A stretch of DNA of 15,933 bases from Dictyocoela muelleri (lineage: Eukaryota > Microsporidia): assembly GCA_016256075.1 (NCBI GenBank), contig SDVU01000288.1, forward strand, positions 1-15,933, read 5' to 3'. Under the pieces are notes generated by a model, which saw only the letters and a program-made list of their open reading frames with translations, searched no databases and was not told the origin of the DNA. Of the stretch, positions 8,244 through 15,863 are shown in pieces. The position numbers and the translations under genes are program-made. Numbering within the stretch: the stretch's first letter is position 1; each line of letters starts with the position of its first letter.

Positions 8244-8459
8244 ACATATGTCCAAATTTTTAATATCAAAATTCACTTTATAGAAATAAATAATTTTATA
8301 TCCAAGTGTATTATAGTATAATAACTGAGCTTATATATTTTTACTATATACTATTAATTAAAAAAATAAAAGCTCAATTATTATACTATAATACACTTGT
8401 ATATAAAATTATTTATTTCTATAAAGAGAATTTTGATATCAAAATTTTGGACATATTCT
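8244..8459. repeat. Fold-back repeat, right copy
   Basis: A second copy of the 7018-7237 structure in the same orientation, with the same arms (AAATAAATAATTTTATAT, AAGTGTATTATAGTATAATA) and the same loop core (TTAATTAAAAAAATA). Its left outer end is slightly eroded (ATATGTCC), while the right end keeps GACATATTCT. It forms the right end of the nested Merlin-like element. Confidence 0.85.
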
Positions 8460-9650
8460 AATACATGTACCATCCTAAAGCTTTAAAATTCACACGCCAG
8501 ATTTACATTATCTACCATAATATCAACTGATTGGAAAATTGTTGCAAAGCATTGTCTTTTCTCTAATTTAAAAAAAATCTAAATGATACGAATAAGAATG
8601 TATTTATTGATGTTAACAAAACAGGCATGTGGAGCGAGGAACTGACATGTGTTCCTTTTGAAAGTATATCCTTTCAAGATGGGAAACTAGAAATGCTAAA
8701 GAGTCTTTGTTGGTCATAATAGACTCCTTTTCAGCACATTTAAAACTTGCAGAAATATATATATCTATAAATATATATATATATATCAATATGTATTCAT
8801 CATATTTGTGCCCAAATCAATAACTCCATTGTTACAAATGTTGAATGTATCAATAAATCGATTTTTCCAAAAATATTATGGAGATATAAAAAAAAGTGGG
8901 TGATAGAAGCAATCGAAAATGAGCGGCCGCACGAAGTCGGAAAATATTAATCATCCATCTTATAGACAATTGACCGACATATGTCACGATTTTTAAGAAA
9001 TTATACTCTTCTATGATAATAAAAAGCCTTTTGATCTGTAAAATTCATAGGGTACAACTTAACATTAGACAACTATACAGAACCTCATGAAAATTGTTAT
9101 CAGGAGAGAAATTAATGAACTGGAAATTAAAAATTATGTAGAAAATGACGAACAGAATAAATTGATCATTAATTTTAAACAATAGATGTTTGTAGGCCAA
9201 GATGGCAATCCATTGTTCAAAAACATTCCTTTTATCTTGTAAGACACTTTTGAGAAGCATTTTTAAGCGCGATATGATATAGTCAATGCAATAAAAGAAA
9301 TAGAGGATTTACAAGACTTATATGATGTGAAATATATAAGAGAAATGATAAAATCCGGTACTTCTAGCCTCTGAACTAGAAATATACACAGCATCGGTGT
9401 TTTAAAATATAACCATAAAACTCTCCTAAGATTCTAATTTAAATCAAAGTGGCTTTACTTGTTGGGAGGTGTTGGAGAAAAAGAATATGATATCTTAAAG
9501 TTTAAAACAATCTTTTTATTAAAATTTTTTTTCTTAACAACCTTTCTTATTTTCGAGATTAAAAAAACTTTCTTATTTACGAAGGTTTTTTTGGAATTGG
9601 GAATTTTGGGAATATCGTTTTTTTTCTTTCTTATTTTCGAGAGAAGACAG

Positions 9651-10547
9651 TGGTAAAAACAATACGGACTTGAATATCTGTATTAATTACACATGAAAAT
9701 TTATGACCAACACAATAACAATAATTATAATGAGTAGTTTTTTATGTTCATTATAAATATAACCTTTATATAGCATTTTTTCTTTTTATTTTTGTGATTT
9801 AGGTATTTTGATATACATATTTGAGGTTTTTCGTTTTTTTTTCTGATAAAAAATTTTATCGTTTTTCTTAAAACAACTTTGTTGTTTTTTCGGAATCAGA
9901 TCTGTGAAATGTGTATTCGTGATTTTAATTTTATAAATGACTCATCGGGTTAAGGTAATTATTGGAATTTCTATTTTTTAATTATACAACCTTTTTGCCC
10001 CGATGAACCAAACTCCCCAATGAAAAAAAATGCCATGGGGTTTTTTTAGTGGTGCTAGTGCATTTTTGGAAGAAAAAAACGCCCAGAAACAAAAAAAATA
10101 AAAAAAAATACAAAAAAATAAAAAAACTAAAAAAAATAAAAAAAAAATTATTCATCTTTCAATAATATTTTTAATCAAATGAAACTATTGCAAATATTGT
10201 TAATGATTGCGTAAAAATTTTATTTTTCATATAATTTAAAATTTTCAATCACGATTCTCAATCTAATATCGTTATCCGGTTTTACATCGGTTACTCAATA
10301 CATTTAAAAATAAGTAAACGCAATTGGTAAGAGTAGAACACAACATTCTTATATTAAATTTAATTATAATAAAAAAAAACTTGAAAATGAAGTTAAATAA
10401 TAATGGGTTCTGATATATAGAGGTTTACAAAAAATCAAGCAAAGCAGATTTTTGGATCAACCACTAAACCCCCTACTTTGGACTCAACCCCCAAACCCCC
10501 TATCTATTTTTCTAAATTTTATATAAAATTGAAAATATAAGAAGATT
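9651..10547. other. Intergenic, no gene seen
   Basis: A+T-rich sequence with homopolymer A and T runs and short inverted repeats, such as CTCATCGGGTTAAGG (9941) against CCCCGATGAACC (9998), and CCCC/GGGG flanking an ATG-CAT pair near 10016-10040. At 10448-10460 ATTTTTGGATCAA is followed by two CCCCCTA runs (10478-10502), which may be the upstream or terminal part of the Merlin-like relic that follows. No coding support. Confidence 0.5.
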
Positions 10548-11430
10548 ATGTCAATAACCGAGGCAGATGAATTATAAGATTTCTTAGTAAGATGTAATAT
10601 AAGAGAACTTGTTAGCTATCACATGCATAATTCCATTATTGCAAAGGATATGGACTGCAGTTCTTGTTCAAAGAATTAACGCTTACTAAATATCTGAGAA
10701 ACAAAGATATGTTTAGATGGCGTTGTTACAACAAATGTTGTTCACAGCATAAAAAATAAATTTCAATCATAATTGTGTCGTTTTTAGTAGATTTTCAATA
10801 GACATACGGAAAATTATAAAAGTGTTTATTATATAAGAACCAAAGAACCTCTATATTCAATAAAAAAAGATAGTGGAACTTGGAAATAATACCATCTTAA
10901 GAATTCATAAGAAATTAGATTGCTTATGCCTCTAAGTGATTTTAGTAATAATTAACTTGGTGGCCCGGAGAAAGTAGTTCAAATCGATAAAAAGATGCTA
11001 AATCATACAATTAAGGGTCTTGGGGCCTCAATACGCAACTATAACAGATTCATTGTGTATAATTGAGTTTTCTGATAAAATATTGAGATTTTTGTTTGTG
11101 TAATTAAAAAAAAAGCACATAGTGCTATAACCCCATCATTCTTTCGAAAGTTTGTGTTAAGAGCATAATACATACTTATGAGCATGTGCATACTGTAATC
11201 TCAGCAGATATTCTTGTATCCACAAGACAGTTTGTCACAAATATAATTTTCCTGACAGAGAAACTGGAGTTCCTACACAGGAGACTGAGTCGTTTCATAA
11301 TATACTTAAAGGTGAGATTAAAATGCGTAAAAGACCTAAACTACTCCCAGACCCGATTTTTCCCAGAGAGTTTTGTCCGTGCTTTAATAACAGCGAAGAT
11401 TTTTTTGAAGAAACTATTAAAATTTTTTGA
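10548..11430 (+). pseudogene. Second ISXO2/Merlin-like transposase pseudogene
   Basis: Starting at ATG 10548 the relic reads MSITEADEL, stop, DFLVRCNIRELV, then MDCSSCSK and, in a shifted frame, KDMFRWRCYNKCC. This is the zinc-ribbon pattern also seen at 1-247. The DDE part follows with VVQIDKKMLNH-type text (about 10975-11005), DSLCIIEFSDKILRFLFV (11050-11100), VCHKYNF.DRETG and TESFHNILKGEIKMRK (to 11330), ending FEETIKIF before TGA at 11428. The Glu of the TES block survives, while the second Asp position appears altered. Many stops and shifts show it is dead. The short open frame at 11186-11437 is a shadow of this relic. A CCCCCTA run lies about 45 nt upstream of the ATG. It differs from the 7372-8159 relic and looks closer to the 1-247 copy. 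Confidence 0.75.
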
Positions 11431-11617
11431 AGTTTAAAAACATTTACAGGCAAAAGAAAATATACGGTCGGATGGAAAATTTTGTAAAGGTTAATGATAA
11501 AATGGGGAGGATTTCATAAGGCGGTGGTGAAAATCATAAGGTCGTAAGGAAAATTATAAGGGCGATAAAAATTTAAATTTTAATATATTTTTTAAACTGT
11601 TAAATAAATATCAGAAT

Positions 11618-11757
11618 CAAAAAAATCGGATCAAGTTTTTTTCCGGTGACATAAAGTCTGTTTTCTTCCCCCCAAGTCTTTTTAATAGATAATGAATTAA
11701 AGGATCAAGTTTGTTTTTTTTTCCTTGGGGGGGAAACAGACTTGATCCAAAAAATCT
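11618..11757. repeat. Nested inverted repeat with GGATCAAG ends
   Basis: GGATCAAG on the plus strand near 11629 is mirrored by CTTGATCC at 11741-11748, and AAAGTCTGTTTTCTTCCCCCC pairs imperfectly with GGGGGGGAAACAGACT (about 11656-11740). A third GGATCAAG lies at 11702. The flanks also match (AAAAAATC before, AAAAAATC after), so a few bases may be direct repeats around it. This may be a small element inside the MITE-like one. Confidence 0.6.
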
Positions 11758-11812
11758 TATAAAATGTGTTTTTTATAAAGTGCCTTTGGAGGTGTGTTTT
11801 TTTATAAGGTTC

Positions 11813-11831
11813 TTTTTTTTGGGGGGGGGGG
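11813..11831. repeat. T-run followed by an 11-G run
   Basis: About eight T are followed by eleven consecutive G (11821-11831), exceptional in such A+T-rich DNA. It lies inside the MITE-like element. The run length may be uncertain in the assembly. Confidence 0.8.
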
Positions 11832-12127
11832 AGTGTTTTTAATAAGATTCCCCAAAAAATTAACGATTAAATTTCCTCACTTTATAATTTTCCCTCATCT
11901 TTTTAATTCCCTTCTTTTTTAATTCCCCCTCCGTTTTTTAAATTAATATTTTCGTCAATATTAAACTTTCATATGTTATCTAGAGCAAAATATATATTTG
12001 AGTGTCAAATAAATTTACCTCTATTTTATAAAATTTTCTCTCGCTTTTATCGTTAACTTTTACTAAATTTTCCCTCCGACAGTATAATTTTTCCTCCAAC
12101 AGTATATTTAACTTTTGCCCATTTACA

Positions 12128-12578
12128 TTTATTTTTTTTTAAAAAAATTAAACACAGTTCTTTAAAAAATTATAACAATCATATCACAAGCGTTTTGTAC
12201 AAATTGGAACTTCGGCTCAATTTGGCAAAACACCTACTTTCACCAAAAAAAAAGAGGTGTATGATTTTTTTAAATACCCCTATTTCTAAAAAAACATTTT
12301 TTAATAATTATTTATTTAATTTTAAAATTAAATAAAACAAAATTGTAAAAAAAAAACAATTTAAACATATGAAATTTTAAATTATACTTAAATTTCAAAA
12401 AACTTGGCTAAAAGTCATTATTTTAAACAGTCATTTTATTTAAAAAAATATTATATTAAATGCTAAAATCATATACTGAAGATATTGCTTTAAGGAATAA
12501 TAACCCATAATAAACTTTATACCTTTGACAAATATATTTAAAATTTTCAAGTTTTTTTGAGTTTTCTTTTTAAAAAGG
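12128..12578. other. Intergenic with one hairpin (12192-12231)
   Basis: A+T-rich, no coding frame. The only structure seen is the inverted pair GTTTTGTACAAATTG and CAATTTGGCAAAAC around GAACTTCGGCT, a strong hairpin of about 12 bp. Next to it is a weaker CACCT/AGGTG pair across a poly-A run. The hairpin has no T-run directly after it and no gene before it, so I do not call a terminator. Confidence 0.55.
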
Positions 12579-13046
12579 GGCCAGATAGCTCAGAGGTTAA
12601 CACTCTTTAATGTAAATTTTAAGTATCGTGGTTCGAATCCCGCTGACGTCACTCTTTAATAAATAATGAGAGAATGACATTAAACGGTCATAACTATATA
12701 ATTATAGTATTATATACAGTTGTTCCAGTGTGGTATAGCTGATTAAGACTTGATCTAATATGACAATGAAGCAGAAGGGACTCTTCTAGGTGTGGAGATG
12801 ATTGCTGCGACGCATCTCGGAAAAAAGTAGTGAAAAATTAAAATTCATGAAAAGGCTACTAATTCCTGTATACTGCTGAGTCATTGATAAAACGAAAATC
12901 GCGTATACAGCTGGGCTTCTGGGTAGCTTAGGAAGTGACGTATGTTTAGAACACCAGGAACCAAAGGTCTAAAGGCCATGGTGGGAGACAACTCTCCGGG
13001 TTGGCAGCTATGGATGTTGTCAGCATTTAATATAAATATATATAGT
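12579..13046 (+). mobile_element. SINE-like tRNA-headed repeat, copy 3 (best preserved head)
   Basis: The first 73 nt resemble a tRNA. Box A-like TAGCTCAGAGG is at 12586-12596 and a consensus box B GGTTCGAATCC is at 12630-12640. Their starts are 44 nt apart, exactly as tRNA positions 8 and 52. Numbered that way, the ends GGCCAGA and TGACGTC keep four of seven acceptor pairs, and the 3' T-stem side CCCGC is canonical while the 5' side has drifted. It cannot be a working tRNA. A roughly 390-nt body shared with copies 1 and 2 follows, then the GGTCTAAA seed, a 3' hairpin (12983-12996) and an AT tail at about 13029-13046. No coding capacity and no target-site duplication were seen. Confidence 0.85.
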
Positions 13047-14686
13047 TATAGATCCATTTTGACAGTGTTAAAGATAATACGATAAATTTCGCATCGATTA
13101 ATTATTTTTTAACCCTTATTTTTTAACCTTATATTTGCGAACTCATTTTTTTAAACCTTATTTTAACACTTTTTTTAATCCTTATTTTTCATCCCGTATT
13201 TTTCAACCATTATTTTTCAACCTTTATTTTTTAAACATTATTTTCAGTCCTCTTTTTTAACACTTATATTTTAGCCCCATTTTTTTAACCCTTAATTTCA
13301 ACCCTCATTTTTTAGCCCTCATATTTTAGCCCCGTTTTTTAAACCTTCATTTCCCACCCTATTTTTTGCTACAATTTTTATCCCTTATTTTGGCCATAAT
13401 TTTTAACCCTTTATATTTTAGTCCTCATTGTATGCTCTCATTTTTTTAACCCTTATATTTTAACCCTAATTTGTAACAAAACATTTTTTAAACCTCATCT
13501 TTAGACCTTATTTTTTAACTATTTTTTTTAACCCCCATTTTTGCCCCAATCTTTTGTAACCCATATTTTTTAGACCCCATTTTTAACCTTTATTTATTAG
13601 CCCCCATTTTTAATTCATTTTTTAGCTCCCATCTTTTAGCCCTTATTTTTTAACCCTCATTTTTAACCCTCGTATTTTAACCCTTTATTTTAAAACTTTG
13701 TTAAAAAATGACGTAAAAATATAAGGGTTAAAAAGGAATGTAAAAAATAAAGGTTAAAAAAATAAGGGTTAAAAATAAAGGTCAAAAAAATAAGGGTCGA
13801 AAAATAAGGGTCGAAAATAGGGGTTAAAAATAAGGGGTAAAAAAAATTAAATGGTAAAAAATAAGGAGTAAAAAATAAGGGAAAAAAAACAAATGGAAAA
13901 AAAATAAGGGTTAAAAAATAAAGAGTTATAGAATAAGGGCTAAAAATATGGGTTAAAAAATAATGGCCAAAAGGTTGTATATAATGGTTAATAAATGAGG
14001 GCTAAATATATGGGGTAAAATAATGCTTAAAAATAAGGGTTAAAAAATGAGAGCTAAAAAATGAGGGTAAAATATAAGGATTAAAATAAGGGTTAAAAAA
14101 TAAGGGTTAAAAATGAGGGTTAAAAAAAGTTAAAAATGGGGTCTAAAAAATGAGGGTTAAAAATAGGTGTCAAAAAATTACGGTAAAAAATGAGGATCCA
14201 AATATAAGGATTAGAAATAAGTGTTAAAAATAATTGTTAGTAATGGGGGCAAAAAAAATGTGTAAAAAACGGATTGAAAAATAGAGCTAAAAAATAAGGG
14301 TTAAAAAAATAAGGAAAAAAATGAGGGCTTAAATATAAGGTTTAAAAATAGGGGTTAGTAATTAGGGTAAAATGAGGGCTAAAATATAAGGAATAAAGAA
14401 TTAGGGTTAAAAAATGAGGGCTAAAAATGAGGGGTAAAAAATAAGGGGTAAAAATAGGGTCTAATAAATAAGGGTCAAAAAATAAGGGTCTAATAAATAA
14501 GGGTCAAAAAATAAGGGTCAAAAAATAAAGATAAAAAATGAGGTTAGAAAAATCAGGCTCAAATATAAGGGTTAAAAATAAGGGGTAAAAATAATGGTCG
14601 TATCTGGGGTAAAATAAGGGTTAAAAAATGATTAATTGATGCAAATTTTAGCGTATTGTCTATAAAACTGGCAAAGTGGGTCTATA
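13047..14686. mobile_element. Fold-back element: long inverted arms of TAAGGGTTAAAA-type repeats
   Basis: The outer 65-70 bp on each side are unique-sequence inverted repeats. The left reads TATAGATCCATTTTGACAG and then AATACGATAAATTTCGCATC; the right, on the other strand, reads TATAGACCCACTTTGCCAG and AATACGCTAAAATTTGCATC. Inside, the left arm (to about 13690) is a degenerate 12-14-nt array of TTTTTAACCCTTA on the plus strand. The right arm (about 13705-14635) carries the complementary TAAGGGTTAAAAA array. The arms differ in length, and only about 15 bp at the centre are not clearly repeat. There is no coding frame. The layout is that of fold-back (FB-like) transposons. It directly abuts the tail of SINE-like copy 3. 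Confidence 0.8.
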
Positions 14687-14813
14687 TATCTGAAAGAAAC
14701 GGCTCATAACTTTAAAAGAAATGTGTCTATAACTTTAAAAGAAATAGGTCTATAACTTTGAAAGAAACGGGTCTATAACGTTGAAAGAAATGGGTCTGTA
14801 ACTTTGAAAAACC
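14681..14813. repeat. 23-nt minisatellite, about 6 copies
   Basis: Units of CTATAACTTTGAAAGAAACGGGT with A/G and T/C variants (for example CTATAACTTTAAAAGAAATGTGT). The first unit overlaps the outer end of the fold-back element's right arm, so the array seems to have grown from that end. Confidence 0.9.
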
Positions 14814-14829
14814 TTGTATTGCAACGGGG

Positions 14830-14941
14830 GATATAATAATACAACGATATAATAATGCAACAATATAATAATGCACCGATATAATAATGCAACGATATAA
14901 TAATGCAACGGTATAATAATGCAACGATATAATAATGCAAC
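14830..14941. repeat. 16-nt minisatellite, 7 copies
   Basis: Seven contiguous units of GATATAATAATGCAAC with single-base variants (AATAT..., GGTAT..., ...ATACAAC, ...GCACC). It follows the 23-nt array after a short spacer. Confidence 0.95.
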
Positions 14942-14952
14942 GGGCTGTAGTA

Positions 14953-15236
14953 ACTACACATATATGTGTAGTGAGAGGTTTTTTGACTACTATATATGTG
15001 TAGTGAGAGGTTTTTTGACTACACATATATGTGTAGTGAGTGGTTTTTTGACTACACATATATGTGTAGTGAGTGGTTTTTTGACTACACATATATGTGT
15101 AGTGGGTGGTTTTTTGACTACACATATATGTTTAGTGGGTTGTTTTTTGACCACACATATATGTGTAGTGAGTGGTTTTTTGACTACACATATATGTGTA
15201 GTGAGTGGTTTTTTTGACTACACATATATATGTAGT
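14953..15236. repeat. 33-nt minisatellite, about 9 copies, each with a 20-bp palindrome
   Basis: The unit is the perfect palindrome ACTACACATATATGTGTAGT followed by GAGTGGTTTTTTG. The second unit has lost part of the palindrome, one unit has GTTTAGTGGGTTG, and the last has ATATATGTAGTCGG. Because 33 is a multiple of three, long spurious open frames run through the array on both strands; I do not regard them as genes. The last unit is followed directly by the TCGTTTAAGGGTTAAAA motif (15240-15256). Confidence 0.95.
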
Positions 15237-15256
15237 CGGTCGTTTAAGGGTTAAAA

Positions 15257-15758
15257 TCCAATTATTTTTTAATAATTTAGATTTAAAATTAATAACATCT
15301 TTTTAAATAATATTTTTTTTATTTTTCAAAAAAAAATGGTATATATTAAAGCGAATATGCATGTTATTGAATGATGAAACATTCCTGGTCAAAATGACAC
15401 ATTAAAAAATTGATAAATTACATCATTATGTATAAAAACTGATAGATCGTAATTTATCAAAAAATCACTGATTTTAAATTTGATATATTTAAATCAAAAT
15501 AATCATAATTTATTATAAATCACAAAACACTTTCCTATACGGGAAATTTAAGTTCCGAAGAAAAATCAAGAATACTAAATATAGCCCTTTAAAAACAGTT
15601 TGATAAAAAAAACAAAACATTGATTTTTAAAACTATAAATAGAGCGGTATTTTGATGTGATTGCAAAGTTTTCGAAGAGAAATCGTCAATAAATAATCTT
15701 TTATCAAATCGATTTTTCCGATTTCTTGGTCAATAAAGCACCGACGGTATTGACCGGC

Positions 15759-15760
<2 letters not shown>
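15257..15760. other. Intergenic, little seen
   Basis: A+T-rich with no supported gene. At 15728-15755 an 8-bp hairpin (GGTCAATA ... TATTGACC, 12-nt loop) is the only structure. A minus-strand open frame at 15633-15890 runs through the AT microsatellite and has no recognisable domain. Confidence 0.45.

Positions 15761-15793
<33 letters not shown>
15761..15793. repeat. (AT)n microsatellite
   Basis: About sixteen AT dinucleotides, uninterrupted. Confidence 0.95.
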
Positions 15794-15795
<2 letters not shown>

Positions 15796-15798
15796 TAG

Positions 15799-15863
15799 TC
15801 CGTACATTCGTCCAAAATGAGCGAATGTACGGATTTGATTTTTTTTCGCCCAAAAGAAATCAA
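15799..15863. repeat. Two adjacent hairpins
   Basis: The first is a perfect 12-bp stem, TCCGTACATTCG (15799-15810) with CGAATGTACGGA (15822-15833), and an 11-nt loop TCCAAAATGAG. The second pairs TTGATTTTTTTT (15835-15846) with AAAAGAAATCAA (15852-15863), with one mismatch and a CGCCC loop. They could mark the end of another repeat element or a regulatory RNA structure; nothing nearby decides. Confidence 0.7.

Larger units (their letters stand above)
7006..8471 (+). mobile_element. Merlin/ISXO2-like DNA transposon with fold-back ends, nested in the pogo-like element
   Basis: The outer ends are inverted repeats: GGTACTAGTACCAGAATATG from 7006 and, on the other strand from 8471, GGTACATGTATTAGAATATG. 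Each end also carries a whole fold-back sequence of about 215-220 bp (7018-7237 and 8244-8459), and the two are direct repeats of one another. Between them lies a broken ISXO2-like transposase. The element splits the pogo-like transposase between its DNA-binding and DDE parts, so it is the younger insertion. I could not see the 8-9-bp target duplication expected of Merlin elements, perhaps through decay or because the true ends differ by a few bases. Confidence 0.7.
6434..9374 (+). pseudogene. Pogo/Tigger-type transposase pseudogene, split by an insertion
   Basis: The relic begins at ATG 6434 with GKSFALKSKLEVIRKF, matching the first helix-turn-helix of CENP-B/pogo transposases. At about 6700-6900 a second DNA-binding domain (HTH_Tnp_Tc5 type) is recognisable from SDYVTSMNSKGL, TKDLNFAKEY and FVGKFKKRNNPVRRY. 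The Merlin-like element then interrupts it. Downstream, about 8600-8760 reads FIDVNKTGMW and, in part, VIIDSFSAHLK, the IDNxxAH-type block of DDE_1 transposases. The tail (9110-9374) reads INELEIKNYVENDEQNKLII and IVNAIKEIEDLQDLYDVKYI between stops. Several frameshifts and in-frame stops are present (for example TGA in the second HTH, TAG and TAA in the tail), so it cannot make a full protein. An internal AT microsatellite (about 8754-8788) adds length. Domain calls are by eye. Confidence 0.75.
6304..9650 (+). mobile_element. Pogo/Tigger-like DNA transposon, decayed, with a nested insertion
   Basis: Imperfect terminal inverted repeats of about 25 bp bound it: CTGTCTTTTCTCAAAAATAA at 6304 and, on the other strand from 9650, CTGTCTTCTCTCGAAAATAA, both continuing into GAAAG. 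The motif CGAAAATAAGAAAG recurs in both orientations near each end (about four times at 6315-6400, three times at 9538-9645), like transposase-binding sites. The left end is flanked by TA, the right by TG where TA would be expected, so the TA duplication is only half kept. Removing the 1.47-kb Merlin-like insertion (7006-8471) leaves about 1.9 kb, a normal pogo size. Inside is a decayed CENP-B/Tigger-type transposase. Confidence 0.8.
11441..12127. mobile_element. Non-coding inverted-repeat element (MITE-like) with 8-bp target duplication
   Basis: A perfect direct repeat CATTTACA at 11441-11448 and 12120-12127 flanks the element 11449-12119. Its ends are inverted: GGCAAAAG at 11449 and, on the other strand, GGCAAAAG from 12119. 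The match continues through ATATAC, GTCGGA.GGAAAATTT, GTAAA.GTTAA and GATAAAA. The right end carries an extra degenerate copy of a TATACTGTYGGAGGAAAA-type segment. No coding frame is seen. Subterminal GAAAATTATAAGG and TTTATAATTTTCCCTC blocks also pair. An 8-bp duplication with GG-starting ends would fit Merlin (8-9 bp), and hAT also makes 8 bp, so mobilisation by a Merlin-type transposase is an inference. It sits 19 bp after the stop of the Merlin-like relic. Confidence 0.85.

Noticed and set aside
9045-9260. 71-codon minus-strand frame
   Set aside because: It is antisense to the recognisable C-terminal remnant of the pogo-type transposase.
9459-9656. 65-codon plus-strand frame, rich in Phe and Leu
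   Set aside because: It lies on the terminal repeats of the pogo-like element; the hydrophobic composition comes from the TTTCTTATTTTC motif.
10415-10860. Possible terminal repeats TATAGAGGTT / AACCTCTATA
   Set aside because: Only about 10-11 bp match, one copy lies within the transposase relic, and no flanking duplication is seen; chance is likely.
10448-11755. ATTTTTGGATCAA (10448) and its inverse (11742-11755) as the two ends of the second Merlin-like element
   Set aside because: The right-hand motif lies inside the separate MITE-like element 11449-12119, which has its own target duplication, so it cannot simply be the end of the transposase-bearing element.
12192-12231. Transcription terminator
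   Set aside because: A good hairpin, but there is no gene upstream and no T-run right after it, and such terminators are not expected in a eukaryote.
12579-12651. Functional tRNA gene
   Set aside because: Box A and box B are present at correct spacing, but the D, anticodon and T stems do not pair properly, and the same head occurs in two other copies attached to a long shared body. It is a tRNA-derived repeat head.
14727-15254. Open frames of 132, 111 and 73 codons through the 33-nt repeat
   Set aside because: The unit length is a multiple of three and lacks stops in several frames on both strands, so the frames are a by-product of the repeat. No domain or non-repeat coding context.
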